Assembly (NCBI RefSeq): GCF_025639805.1
Contig: NZ_CP106735.1
Coordinates: forward strand, 372,001-436,000
DNA from: Reichenbachiella carrageenanivorans
GTDB taxonomy: Bacteria; Bacteroidota; Bacteroidia; Cytophagales; Cyclobacteriaceae
Length of the DNA stretch: 64,000 bases
Direction of reading: 5' to 3'
Below the pieces are notes generated by a model. The model worked only from the letters and a program-made list of their open reading frames with translations, did no database searches and was not told where the DNA came from. Shown here piece by piece: positions 17,940-26,573 of this stretch; position 1 is the first letter of the stretch; each line of letters starts with the position of its first letter. Both the position numbers and the translations under genes were made by a program.

Positions 17940-18321
17940 CCTCAAATTTTCTTTTTTGGTTTTTATATGCTTCTTGACGGGCTTTTCCTAATTCTTCTCG
18001 CAAACTAAGAAAAGTATCAAACTGATCCTCATCTAAAATTGATGCCAACTCAACTTTTGTTTTATTATTAATCAACTTTAAACGATCCTGTTTTTGATCT
18101 TTCGCAACCTCCTTATTGCTCTTTAGTTTTTTTATAGCCTTGCTTCTCTTGATTAAAACCTGTTCTACACGTTCCTTCTGAGTGGCAGAAAGGCTTAATT
18201 CAACACTTAACTTTTCTAACATCGCCTGTCTTTTATCCAAAATCTCAACTGAGGTGCTATCAGACGAAGCGAAGAGTTGAATAGGTAAAATGAGTAAGAA
18301 TAAAATTGCTAGTATTTTCAT
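17920..18321 (-). CDS. CpxP/Spy-like periplasmic protein
   Basis: I chose the ATG at 18321 because it begins a clean signal peptide (MKILAILFLLILPIQLFASS). The longer frame to 18429 adds a basic leader with no such feature. The mature part is a charged helical protein of about 115 aa with LSLSATQKERVEQVL and ILDEDQFDTFLSL, the two LTxxQ-type motifs of the Spy/CpxP family. Family members are periplasmic chaperones or stress sensors. The gene overlaps the next gene by about 20 nt, so it heads the same transcript. It could help fold the very large exported proteins that follow, though this is inference. Confidence 0.6.
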   Translation of the reverse strand: MKILAILFLLILPIQLFASSDSTSVEILDKRQAMLEKLSVELSLSATQKERVEQVLIKRSKAIKKLKSNKEVAKDQKQDRLKLINNKTKVELASILDEDQFDTFLSLREELGKARQEAYKNQKRKFEDDELDL

Positions 18322-18765
18322 ATGTGACAGTATAAATTGTTTCGCCTTATACACTATATAAAAACCAACCCTTAAGACTTCAAAACAATTCATCACCTTG
18401 CGATAGCAAGGAATATGATTGAAAAACATGAAAATTTACCGAAATGATCAACAGGCATGGAGACTATGGCAGAACACCCAGACACCTATGGCTCTCCTTT
18501 TTCAAGAGTCGGAAATCTTACTTCTTACTTAAGTATATAGAGTCTTAAAAGAATGTAATAAGCATAGAAAGTATAGTTGGTCGTTTGTTTTGGTTGATAT
18601 TATGAGTTCTCATCTTTCATTTAAAAAAATGGCAATCACAATAATATCAATAAAGTAATCACTATCCAAATTGGTTGAAAAATAACCAGTTCAATCACCA
18701 TTAATCTTATGAGTCAGTCTGTAAAGTTGGGAGGATCTTACTATTAATCTTCTTTGTCTAAAAAA
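18322..18765. other. Intergenic region left of the IS remnant
   Basis: About 440 nt of AT-rich DNA. It should hold the promoter of the CpxP-like gene (minus), but I could not pick one. A 34-codon open frame on plus from 18428 has no recognisable features. Near its right end (about 18713-18731) is TCAGTCTGTAAAGTTGGG, which recurs near 46,111. I take it as the left flank or end of the decayed insertion sequence that follows. Confidence 0.4.
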
Positions 18766-18978
18766 ATAGCATTGGGAAAAGAGTTATCGAGTTTGTTGTT
18801 GTTTGGGGGTATGTTGGATTATTTCGAAGTGGTTTCCATGAAGCTAAAAGAGAAACAATATTTCATTTATTCTAGAAGAAAAGAATATTACTCCCGAGCA
18901 GTTTAAAGAGGATAAATTTTAATGATTCCCTGAAATTGACAATATAAAAATTTGCAAGAAGTAATTGTATCATATTAG
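18766..18978 (+). pseudogene. Decayed ISAon1-type transposase N-terminus
   Basis: The plus strand encodes LLLFGGMLDYFEVVSMKLKE then, after a +1 shift around 18871, LEEKNITPEQFKEDKF, two stops, FPEID and a few more residues. This order (LLxxLxEYFExV, YLEEKNxxPEE, FPEI) is that of the N-terminal region of ISAon1-family transposases. Frameshift, stops and the absent catalytic part show a dead fragment. The reading comes from translating across the shift by eye. It indicates past transposition at the edge of the toxin island. Confidence 0.6.
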
Positions 18979-18989
18979 GTTAGTTTTTA

Positions 18990-19052
18990 AAGATTTTAAA
19001 TTAAAAATTGTCTCCTCTCCGTTCTGAGAGACAATTTTTAATTTAAAATCTT
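18990..19052 (+). repeat. Perfect 25-bp inverted repeat just before the GIY-YIG start codon
   Basis: Arms 18990-19014 and 19028-19052 are exact reverse complements, with a 13-nt loop. The right arm ends 4 nt before the ATG at 19057. In RNA this would be a very stable hairpin in the 5' leader, able to block ribosome entry. In DNA it could be a cruciform, a protein-binding palindrome or a mobile-element end. Confidence 0.85.
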
Positions 19053-19056
19053 CATT

Positions 19057-19494
19057 ATGAAATATCCTAAATTGAACGAACCAGGATTTTTTTACATCCT
19101 AAACATCAATGGCTTTACTAAATTTGGCATTACTCAGAATTTTAAAAACAGAATGAAAAGTTACGCCTTAGAATATGAGAAAAGCCAAAGACCATTCAAT
19201 GCTGCAATTCACTATGTTGAAGAATATGAAAAGTTTTGGCAACTAGAATTTGTAGAAACCATGTTAAGACGAAAACTTAACCCTTGGGTTTCTTCTGGCT
19301 ATGAAACGATCAGGCATGACATTCCGACTCAAAAAGTGATTGACTGTTACAAGAGACTTAAATCCTTTTTAGTTGAATATAACAGCTTCGAACATATCAA
19401 AGAATACTATCCTATTGGAAGGCTACGGTTCAAATTATATAAACTCTACTTCATAGAAATTCAAAAGAAGTTAGATGCCATTGAATTTATATAA
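19057..19494 (+). CDS. GIY-YIG / T5orf172-like nuclease
   Basis: A 145-aa cytoplasmic protein. Residues 10-40 read GFFYILNINGFTKFGITQNF followed by KNRMKSY. This is the GIY-YIG pattern in its T5orf172/Mug113 form: a YIL strand, then K-x-GIT, then a catalytic Arg in NRMKSY. A Glu downstream (about 68-75, within LEFVETMLRRKLN) could be the metal ligand. The C-terminal half is basic and helical and could bind DNA. Such proteins occur as homing endonucleases and in mobile elements. It is one of only two plus-strand genes, sits between a dead transposase and a strong terminator, and is preceded by a 25-bp perfect hairpin. Function beyond likely nuclease is unknown. Confidence 0.7.
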   Translation: MKYPKLNEPGFFYILNINGFTKFGITQNFKNRMKSYALEYEKSQRPFNAAIHYVEEYEKFWQLEFVETMLRRKLNPWVSSGYETIRHDIPTQKVIDCYKRLKSFLVEYNSFEHIKEYYPIGRLRFKLYKLYFIEIQKKLDAIEFI

Positions 19495-19528
19495 AATTAT
19501 TATCTCGTTGCTCATTAAAAGCAGCCAT

Positions 19529-19604
19529 TTGATTTACTAAATGTTTTACCTTACAATTCTATTTATTTGATTATTAATAAGATATGTAGTCCCCTACGGA
19601 CTAC
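19529..19604 (+). repeat. Repeat element copy 1 (shared with 45968-46043)
   Basis: The stretch TTGATTTACTAAATGTTTTA, some AT-rich spacer, then a 7-bp hairpin (GTAGTCC 19586-19592, GGACTAC 19598-19604) and a terminator is repeated in degenerate form at 45968-46073. Both copies lie beside insertion-sequence debris, so I read it as the tail of the same mobile or repeated element. Confidence 0.5.
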
Positions 19605-19636
19605 AAAAAAAGCCACTCAGTTGAGTGGCTTTTTTT
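19605..19636. terminator. Strong bidirectional terminator
   Basis: A 14-bp stem of A-run plus AGCCACTC pairs with GAGTGGCT plus T-run around a 4-nt loop. It separates the convergent GIY-YIG gene (+) and the first GH29-like gene (-) and marks the boundary between the accessory island and PUL A. Confidence 0.85.
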
Positions 19637-19710
19637 GTATCTCACTATTCGCCCTGAAATAATTTGACATCATTGTCACTTTTTTAGGACGAGAGTTGGT
19701 CTTCATTTGA

Positions 19711-22416
19711 TCAATTTTTAATGACTTTCATTGTTTCAATCGTTTGGCTCCCGTTTAGCATTAAAACGTAAACGCCTTTATCAAATTTTTCTAAATCCAA
19801 CTTTATCTCTGTCGCCTTAGTATCAATCACATCACTCAACACCACTCTCCCATTTATGTTGTACAATGCATAGTTGCCATATTCAGCCTTTTCTAATTTA
19901 ATAGTCATCCGTCCTTCTACCGGATTTGGATAAACTTGAAAATTATTCCCTGAATCCTCAGCGATGATTGGTTGCTCTGCAGTACCTGATAACCTAGCAC
20001 CAGCGCTTGTCCCAAACACTTGAACCTCAGCTAAAGAGAGTGCTTCGGTATAATTGAGCTGAACCCTGATAATCTGGCCTTGAACATTGCCAGCATTAGT
20101 TGAAGCTGTTGGATATTCAGTGAAGTCTTGAGAAAATGTGGTTACACCGCTACTATTGATTACAGATACTGTGTAATCTGAAAGCCTGCTTGCAGTATTA
20201 CCTGTTCTACCAAATATATTAATGTCTCCAATGCTGTATTCTGCGCCAAGATCTACCTCCCACCAGGGATTGCTTGAATTTGCTGTATGGGTTACAGATC
20301 CACCTCCCCAGGCTCCGTTTGTGTTATCATCAATGGCACGAGAAGCCACGCCATTATAATCTGTAGATGATTGCGTAGCTGTGCCGTTAAGGGCAAGGTT
20401 AGAACTTCCTCCTGATGTTACTGTTATAGCAGTCGCATCGGTATGACCACCATCTTGGGTGGTTGCAGTAATCGTTGCTGATCCTACACCCTGTGCACTT
20501 ACCAATCCATTTGAATTTACTGTAGCAACTGAACCGTTACTTGTACTCCATGTTACATTTTGGTTGGTTGCATTTGATGGGATAACTGTTGCACTGAGTT
20601 GCTGGGTGCCACCTACAGTTATTGAAGCGCTACTTGGTGATACGCTAACGCCAGTAACTGATACTGACGAATCATCGCCTTCAAACACCTGTACTTCAGC
20701 CAATGACAAGGCAAGATCTGATGTATTTAGTTGGATCCTGATCACCTGCCCCATTACATTACCTGCATTGATAATACTCGTTGGGTATTCAGTTAAATCT
20801 TGAGAAAAGACCGTTGCATCGGCGGCATTAATCACAGATACTGTGTAGTCTGATAGCCTTGCCGCACAGCATGCATCCGTCCTGCCATATATATTGATAT
20901 CACCAATGCTATATTCAGACCCCAAGTCTACCTCCCACCATGGGTTTACTTCATTACCAGTAGTATGAGTAACAGAACCATTGTTATAATTACCATCTGT
21001 ACTGCCATCTATTGCACGGGAAGCCAGTCCACCCCAGCCTGTTGATGATTGTGTCGCGATTTTACCCAGAGCTATGTTATCATCATTCGGAGGAGGAGTT
21101 CCGCCAACTGTTAGTTTAATTACTGTGTTAATCAAATCCCATGAATCTCCTGAGCTAAGCGTCAAACTAACCTGGCTCGAAGTCTGAACAAGGCTAACAG
21201 CATTACCAGTAAGCAAGTTGACCGCAGAAGAAAATTCTTTACCGTCATCTGGCGCAGAAATAGTTAATGTACTTCCTGAAGGTGGCTTAAGTATGTGGAG
21301 ATATTCATAGTTACCATCTGCTGATTGAGTAGCAGCTCCCCATTCCAGTTCATTGATCCGTGTTCCGTGCGGTGACAGGTATGATGTGCTTGGGTGTGTG
21401 CCTTTGATCGACTCACCCACTGCTCTAACCATGGCTCCCAGATCGCTCATACGAGTCATTAAATCGCCGTTCCACATTTGACCACCTGGGTATGGACCAA
21501 ACGACCATGAGGTCCCTCCACCTTCTTCGCATGTTGCTGCTTGCATAATGGTGTACTTATACATCTCTACTGCACTATGACCATACGTTCCAGGCACTGA
21601 CCACCAATACTGGTCAGTCACATTAGCAACGGATTTATCTAACCCAGGCCAGGTTTCGGCATCATTAGCATTGATATCACCAAATCCCTCTTTAGAATTG
21701 AACAAATGAGGTCTTCTTATTTCAGCGGCGCCAAAATCCGTCACTTCGTTAGCTTCATTAATCGATATCATGGCACAATTCGGGAGTCTAGATAAGACGG
21801 TCTCCCTCAAGCGGGCTTTGTCGGTTTCCACCTTGCGGCTGCCGCTATCAAACCACATCCCACTAATCTTCGTACCATAGCGGTCTATCATTTCAGCATA
21901 GACATCATTAATGAAGTTATTAAAGGTGACATTGTTTGTACCATCATAGCCAACATCATCCTTATCTTCATCGCTGAAGTTTTTCGCTTCGTTTGGCTGA
22001 GTATACAAAATGATTTGAATACCCTTTGCAATTAGACCATCCATTACTTCACCAATTAAATCGCGCTGAGAACAGTGACCTGGACCTACCCATTCATCCA
22101 TTTTCTGACTTGGGTATAGAGGAAACATCCCTCCATGCCATGCTGTGAAGATGACATACTCCGGACCAATTTCGTCCATAGCGTCCACGAATTGATCCAC
22201 ATCGAAAGCATCGGCCACCTCATCTACGCTTTGTGGATAAGAGCCATCTTGATATTGTGTAATCGGAAATCCACTATCTGCTCCAGGTACGTTACCCCAG
22301 CCATAATGTACAAATACTCCAAATTTCTGAGACACCCAGGGAATCTCCTGCGAAAAAGTTTCCGAAAAACTTATTAAAGAAATAAGAATTGATAGAATAA
22401 TAAATTTAGTTTTCAT
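19711..22416 (-). CDS. T9SS-exported GH29-like alpha-L-fucosidase with two CBM47 modules
   Basis: A 901-aa protein. A signal peptide (1-22) precedes a divergent GH29 catalytic domain (about 25-345): KFGVFVHYGWG, VIFTAWHGG and GMWFD, where Asp190 matches the usual nucleophile in W-x-D. A C-terminal beta-sandwich follows to about 440. Next come a fucolectin-like CBM47/F5-8C module (about 450-585), a Big_2 Ig-like domain (about 588-670), a second CBM47 (about 675-810) and a T9SS type A sorting tail (YPNPVEGRMTIKL, ending VIKN). It would act outside the cell or on its surface, releasing fucose or fucosyl groups while held to fucose-rich glycan. The classic GH29 HWG-YSVP-EWY segment is altered, so exact linkage is uncertain. 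Last gene of PUL A. Confidence 0.8.
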   Translation of the reverse strand: MKTKFIILSILISLISFSETFSQEIPWVSQKFGVFVHYGWGNVPGADSGFPITQYQDGSYPQSVDEVADAFDVDQFVDAMDEIGPEYVIFTAWHGGMFPLYPSQKMDEWVGPGHCSQRDLIGEVMDGLIAKGIQIILYTQPNEAKNFSDEDKDDVGYDGTNNVTFNNFINDVYAEMIDRYGTKISGMWFDSGSRKVETDKARLRETVLSRLPNCAMISINEANEVTDFGAAEIRRPHLFNSKEGFGDINANDAETWPGLDKSVANVTDQYWWSVPGTYGHSAVEMYKYTIMQAATCEEGGGTSWSFGPYPGGQMWNGDLMTRMSDLGAMVRAVGESIKGTHPSTSYLSPHGTRINELEWGAATQSADGNYEYLHILKPPSGSTLTISAPDDGKEFSSAVNLLTGNAVSLVQTSSQVSLTLSSGDSWDLINTVIKLTVGGTPPPNDDNIALGKIATQSSTGWGGLASRAIDGSTDGNYNNGSVTHTTGNEVNPWWEVDLGSEYSIGDINIYGRTDACCAARLSDYTVSVINAADATVFSQDLTEYPTSIINAGNVMGQVIRIQLNTSDLALSLAEVQVFEGDDSSVSVTGVSVSPSSASITVGGTQQLSATVIPSNATNQNVTWSTSNGSVATVNSNGLVSAQGVGSATITATTQDGGHTDATAITVTSGGSSNLALNGTATQSSTDYNGVASRAIDDNTNGAWGGGSVTHTANSSNPWWEVDLGAEYSIGDINIFGRTGNTASRLSDYTVSVINSSGVTTFSQDFTEYPTASTNAGNVQGQIIRVQLNYTEALSLAEVQVFGTSAGARLSGTAEQPIIAEDSGNNFQVYPNPVEGRMTIKLEKAEYGNYALYNINGRVVLSDVIDTKATEIKLDLEKFDKGVYVLMLNGSQTIETMKVIKN

Positions 22417-22469
22417 AACGAGTTAATTGATAAGTTGATTTAATTAATATCATTTAAGTTTTAGGTTCT

Positions 22470-23200
22470 AAATAAGGACCAGTTGTTGCTGACCCCTATT
22501 TATTAAGCAGTTTATTTTTTGATTACTTTTCTGATTTGTGATGTAGACTCTCCCGTCACTTTAATGAGGTAGATTCCTTTTTTGAAATCATTTAGGTCAA
22601 CAGTCGCAGCGCCATTAGAAATGTGGCCAGTCATAACCACTTGCCCTGAAGTATTTAGAACATGGTAATGCGCATGCTCTCCTTTTTCCAATTTAATATT
22701 CAACTGTCCCTCTACCGGATTTGGATAGATATTAAACACGGAGGCACTTACTTCACTTAACACGTCTGAACCTCCTACTCTAGCACCACTTGTACATCCT
22801 GATACAGCAGCATCTGGCCCAGTTACTTCCATATAATCAATATTGCCCAACCCTGAGGCAGAGGTGGCTTCAAGCCTTACGGTTTTAACACCAGCACCTA
22901 GCGTTACGGTGGTTGATACGGTAATCCAAGAAGACCAACTTCCTGAAGCACTTGATAAAACATTATTCGCAACGGTAGCTCCACTTACAAGAAGGTCTCC
23001 TGGTCGGCTATTCGTGCTCGCATATCTCCAGCTAAAAGTGTAATCACCAGCCGCGCCACTAATTTCCCAATTAACTCCATTGCCAAGCACATTGCTGGTG
23101 TTGGCAAATCCATCGCCTGTGTAGCCAGCGTTATTACTATGAACACCACCTTCCACTGAACAAAATCCTGTTTCGTTTTCCTGAATGGTAATGGTGTTGA
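22470..23200 (-). repeat. Direct repeat copy 1 (3' end of sulfatase gene)
   Basis: About 0.73 kb nearly identical in DNA to 25843-26573, in the same orientation and 3373 bp apart. It covers the CBM6/35-like module, the T9SS tail, the stop codon and about 40 nt of spacer. The encoded C-terminal stretch of more than 200 residues differs at only about three positions, pointing to recent duplication or gene conversion. Confidence 0.9.
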
Positions 23201-25820
23201 TGGCTGGGTTTGAGCCTACGCTGCCATATACCTCAACCTCAGCTATGTTTAGTGCCCATGATAAGTTTGATGTGATCCGGACATATCTGCCCGTTATCCC
23301 ACCCACATTAAATGTTGAAGACGGGTTTGGATAGCTGGTTACAGCGTTGGAATACACTACGTTGCTGCTATTATCACTAACCGTAATTGTAAAATCTGTC
23401 AACCGATCAATACAGCAAGCATCCGTTCGGTTATATATCACGATATCTTCGATGCTTGCTTCTACGCCAAGGTCTACCTCCCACCACGGGTTGGCTTCGG
23501 CAGCGGTGTGAGTGACCGAACCACCTGTATACTTTCCATTGGTATTTCCATCGATCGCACGAGAAGCATCACCGCCATAATCTATTGAAGATTGTGAAGC
23601 CGTCCCAGACAATGCCAGGTTGTCTCCCGCGGACTCATTTGTAACCGTAACTGAACAATTATCAGTAAACGAACCATCATTTGTCGTTGCTGAAATTGTA
23701 GCGGAACCCACGCCAATCGCCGTAACCAATCCACTTGAACTAACCGTAGCCACTGATGTGTTACTACTGCTCCAGCTTACCGATTGATCAGTTGCATTGG
23801 ACGGACTCACTGTGGCTGTTAGTTGTTGTGAATTTCCTACGGCTAATGATGTACTTGAAGGTGCAAGACTAACCCCAGTCACAGCAACGCCTGAACTTTC
23901 ACTCTCATAAACCTCCACTTCTGCCAAGGTTAATGCCCATGATAAGTTTGATGTAATCCGGACATATCTGCCCGTAACCCCTCCAACTACAAATCTTGAG
24001 GACGGATTAGGATAGCCGGTTACAGCTCTGGTATGAACTACATTGTTACTATTATCACTAATTGTAATAGTAAAATCCGATAGCCTATCTACGCAACAAG
24101 CATCCGATCGATTATAAATTACTATATTATCAATATCTGCTTCTTCACCAAGATCTACTTGCCACCATGGATTGTCTTCAGCATTCGTGTGAGTGACCGA
24201 TCCTTGGTTGTATGTGCCATTTGTATTGCCATCAATGGCACGTGAAGCATCACCACCATAATCTGTTGAAGATTGAGATGCTGTACCATTCAATGCCACA
24301 TTAACAGTGCCTTCATAGATGAAATCAATTTGTGTCCATACAAAACCAATTGGATCATTTTCCTGAATAGCTCCAGGAGTACTTCGTCCCTCTAAAATAT
24401 ATTTGATGAGCAACTCTTTTAATTCTGCGACTTTGGCTACCTCTGTTGCCTCGAGGTTGTTTGTTTCGCTCGGATCATCATTTAAATTATAGAGTTGAAT
24501 CGCCGGCAACCCATCTGTTTGAGCTGATGTTGGATAACTCCATCCTCCAGAACCGGGACACATAATTAATTTCCAATCACCCTTTTGGATAGCAAATTCA
24601 CCATCAATAGAATGTGTAACTGCCGCCTCTCTTGAGTAAGCACCCGGGTTATTTTCGAACAAGGGCATCATGCTATAACTATCTTCCCCTTCATCATCTA
24701 ACAAATTATACCCTACTATATCCGCACATGTAGCCATTAGATCAGCGGTAGAAATAAGTTCATCAGACACTTGACCCGCTTGTATTTTATCTGGCCATTT
24801 AGCTATAAAAGGCACTCTGTGACCACCTTCATAAATATCCGACTTCATGCCTCGGAATATGCCACTAGGGTCATGTCCCTGACCAGCCAATTGGGCAAAA
24901 CCTGCTTTGGGTGAACAACCATTATCCGCAGTAAAAATTATCAGGGTATTGTCCTCAATTCCGGATGCTTCCACTTGGTCTAATAGTCTACCTATGTAGT
25001 CATCGACCATGATTACAAAATCAGGGTACAAATTGTTAAGTCCACTTACCCCTAGGAATTCCTCGGTGGGCAAAATGGGCGTATGGGGTGATGGCAATGG
25101 TAGATACAAGAAAAACGGTTCGTCTCCATTGGCATTTTCTGCAACGTAGTTTATAGCCAGATTAATAAAGTTGGGAGTCACTTCTTCGTGCACAAAATCA
25201 TCGGCAGTCAGACCGTTTCTCCAGGATCCCTGGCCTGATCCCTGGGTATATTTTGTGGGTATACTTGTAGGCATTCCGTTTTCAACATATACATAAGGCG
25301 CCATATCCAAAGACCCACAATGACCAAAGGCATGATCAAACCCCAAATCGTTTGGCCCATTGGTTAGGGGCTGCGAAAAATCTATTGCTCCACCTGACAT
25401 GGCCCAATCCCATCCTAAATGCCACTTCCCGATAAAGGCTGTTGAATACCCATTATCCTGTAACATAGATGCAACGGTTTGTCTGTCATTTGGAATAAGA
25501 GATTCGGATTCACCGTCTAAAACACTTTCTTTTAATTCAGTCCGCCAATTGTATCGCCCTGTTAAGATGCTATATCTTGTGGGGGTGCATACAGATGAGG
25601 TCGTATGCGCATTGGTAAACATCATGCCTTCTGTTGCAAGGCCATCGATATTGGGCGTATTTATCTTACCATTTTCGTAATAGGCTGAAATGTCACCATA
25701 GCCCAGATCATCGGTTAAAATGTAAATAATATTAGGTTGATCCTGTGAAAAACTCGTCAAACTTAGTGTCACACAAAATATTATGAGACTTAAGATATTT
25801 CCATATTTTCTAGCGTTCAT
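22512..25820 (-). CDS. S1-family sulfatase with CBM47 modules and T9SS tail
   Basis: A 1102-aa exported enzyme. After the signal peptide, residues 28-480 form an S1 (formylglycine) sulfatase. TDDLGYGD (36-43) supplies metal ligands, and SSVCTPTRYSILTGR contains the C-x-P-x-R site with Cys78 converted to formylglycine. GKWHLG and HTP follow in the usual order. Behind it are a CBM47 fucolectin-like module (about 510-650), a Big_2 domain (about 655-735), a second CBM47 (about 745-885), a CBM6/35-like module (about 895-1015) and a T9SS sorting tail (YPNPVEGQLNIKL). The fucose-binding modules and flanking GH29-like genes suggest a sulfated fucan or fucoidan-like substrate. The formylglycine-generating enzyme must be encoded elsewhere. 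Which ester position is cut cannot be read from sequence. Confidence 0.92.
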   Translation of the reverse strand: MNARKYGNILSLIIFCVTLSLTSFSQDQPNIIYILTDDLGYGDISAYYENGKINTPNIDGLATEGMMFTNAHTTSSVCTPTRYSILTGRYNWRTELKESVLDGESESLIPNDRQTVASMLQDNGYSTAFIGKWHLGWDWAMSGGAIDFSQPLTNGPNDLGFDHAFGHCGSLDMAPYVYVENGMPTSIPTKYTQGSGQGSWRNGLTADDFVHEEVTPNFINLAINYVAENANGDEPFFLYLPLPSPHTPILPTEEFLGVSGLNNLYPDFVIMVDDYIGRLLDQVEASGIEDNTLIIFTADNGCSPKAGFAQLAGQGHDPSGIFRGMKSDIYEGGHRVPFIAKWPDKIQAGQVSDELISTADLMATCADIVGYNLLDDEGEDSYSMMPLFENNPGAYSREAAVTHSIDGEFAIQKGDWKLIMCPGSGGWSYPTSAQTDGLPAIQLYNLNDDPSETNNLEATEVAKVAELKELLIKYILEGRSTPGAIQENDPIGFVWTQIDFIYEGTVNVALNGTASQSSTDYGGDASRAIDGNTNGTYNQGSVTHTNAEDNPWWQVDLGEEADIDNIVIYNRSDACCVDRLSDFTITISDNSNNVVHTRAVTGYPNPSSRFVVGGVTGRYVRITSNLSWALTLAEVEVYESESSGVAVTGVSLAPSSTSLAVGNSQQLTATVSPSNATDQSVSWSSSNTSVATVSSSGLVTAIGVGSATISATTNDGSFTDNCSVTVTNESAGDNLALSGTASQSSIDYGGDASRAIDGNTNGKYTGGSVTHTAAEANPWWEVDLGVEASIEDIVIYNRTDACCIDRLTDFTITVSDNSSNVVYSNAVTSYPNPSSTFNVGGITGRYVRITSNLSWALNIAEVEVYGSVGSNPAINTITIQENETGFCSVEGGVHSNNAGYTGDGFANTSNVLGNGVNWEISGAAGDYTFSWRYASTNSRPGDLLVSGATVANNVLSSASGSWSSWITVSTTVTLGAGVKTVRLEATSASGLGNIDYMEVTGPDAAVSGCTSGARVGGSDVLSEVSASVFNIYPNPVEGQLNIKLEKGEHAHYHVLNTSGQVVMTGHISNGAATVDLNDFKKGIYLIKVTGESTSQIRKVIKK

Positions 25821-25842
25821 AATTTCTAAGGTTAGTTTTAAA

Positions 25843-26573
25843 AAATAAGGACCAGCTACTGCTGATCCCTATTTATTAAGCAGTTTACTTTTTGATAACT
25901 TTTCTGATTTGTGATGTAGAATCTCCCGTCACTTTAATGAGGTAGATTCCTTTTTTGAAATCATTTAGATCAACGGTAGCAGCGCCATTAGAAATGTGGC
26001 CAGTCATAACCACTTGCCCTGAAGTATTTAGCACATGGTAATGCGCATGCTCTCCTTTTTCTAATTTAATATTCAACTGTCCCTCTACCGGATTTGGATA
26101 AATATTAAACACGGAGGCACTTACTTCACTTAACACGTCTGAACCTCCTACTCTCGCACCACTTGAGCATCCTGAAACTGCAGCATCTGGCCCTGTCACT
26201 TCCATGTAATCGATATTGCCCAACCCTGAGGCAGAGGTGGCTTCAAGCCTTACGGTTTTAACACCAGCACCTAGCGTTACGGTGGTTGATACGGTAATCC
26301 AAGAAGACCAACTTCCTGAAGCACTTGATAAAACATTATTCGCAACGGTAGCTCCACTTACAAGAAGGTCTCCTGGTCGGCTATTCGTGCTCGCATATCT
26401 CCAGCTAAAAGTGTAATCACCAGCCGCGCCACTAATTTCCCAATTAACTCCATTGCCAAGCACATTGCTGGTATTAGCAAATCCATCACCGGTGTAGCCA
26501 GCGTTATTGCTATGAACTCCACCTTCCACTGAACAAAATCCTGTTTCGTTTTCCTGGATAGTAATAGTATTTA
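25843..26573 (-). repeat. Direct repeat copy 2 (3' end of second GH29-like gene)
   Basis: Partner of the block at 22470-23200, covering the same CBM6/35-like module, T9SS tail, stop codon and spacer. Recombination between the two copies would delete the sulfatase gene exactly and leave a GH29-like gene with an intact tail. Confidence 0.9.

Noticed and set aside
18428..18532. 34-codon plus-strand frame
   Set aside because: No recognisable motif, no promoter evidence, and it opposes the longer form of the CpxP-like gene. Too short to support.
19586..19604. GTAGTCC-CCTAC-GGACTAC as a tRNA arm
   Set aside because: Only one isolated stem-loop is present, with no acceptor, D or T arms. It is part of a repeated terminator-like element.
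22843..26416. Identical plus-strand 66-codon frames in two places
   Set aside because: They are identical only because the underlying 0.73-kb block is duplicated; the coding strand is minus (CBM6/35-like module).
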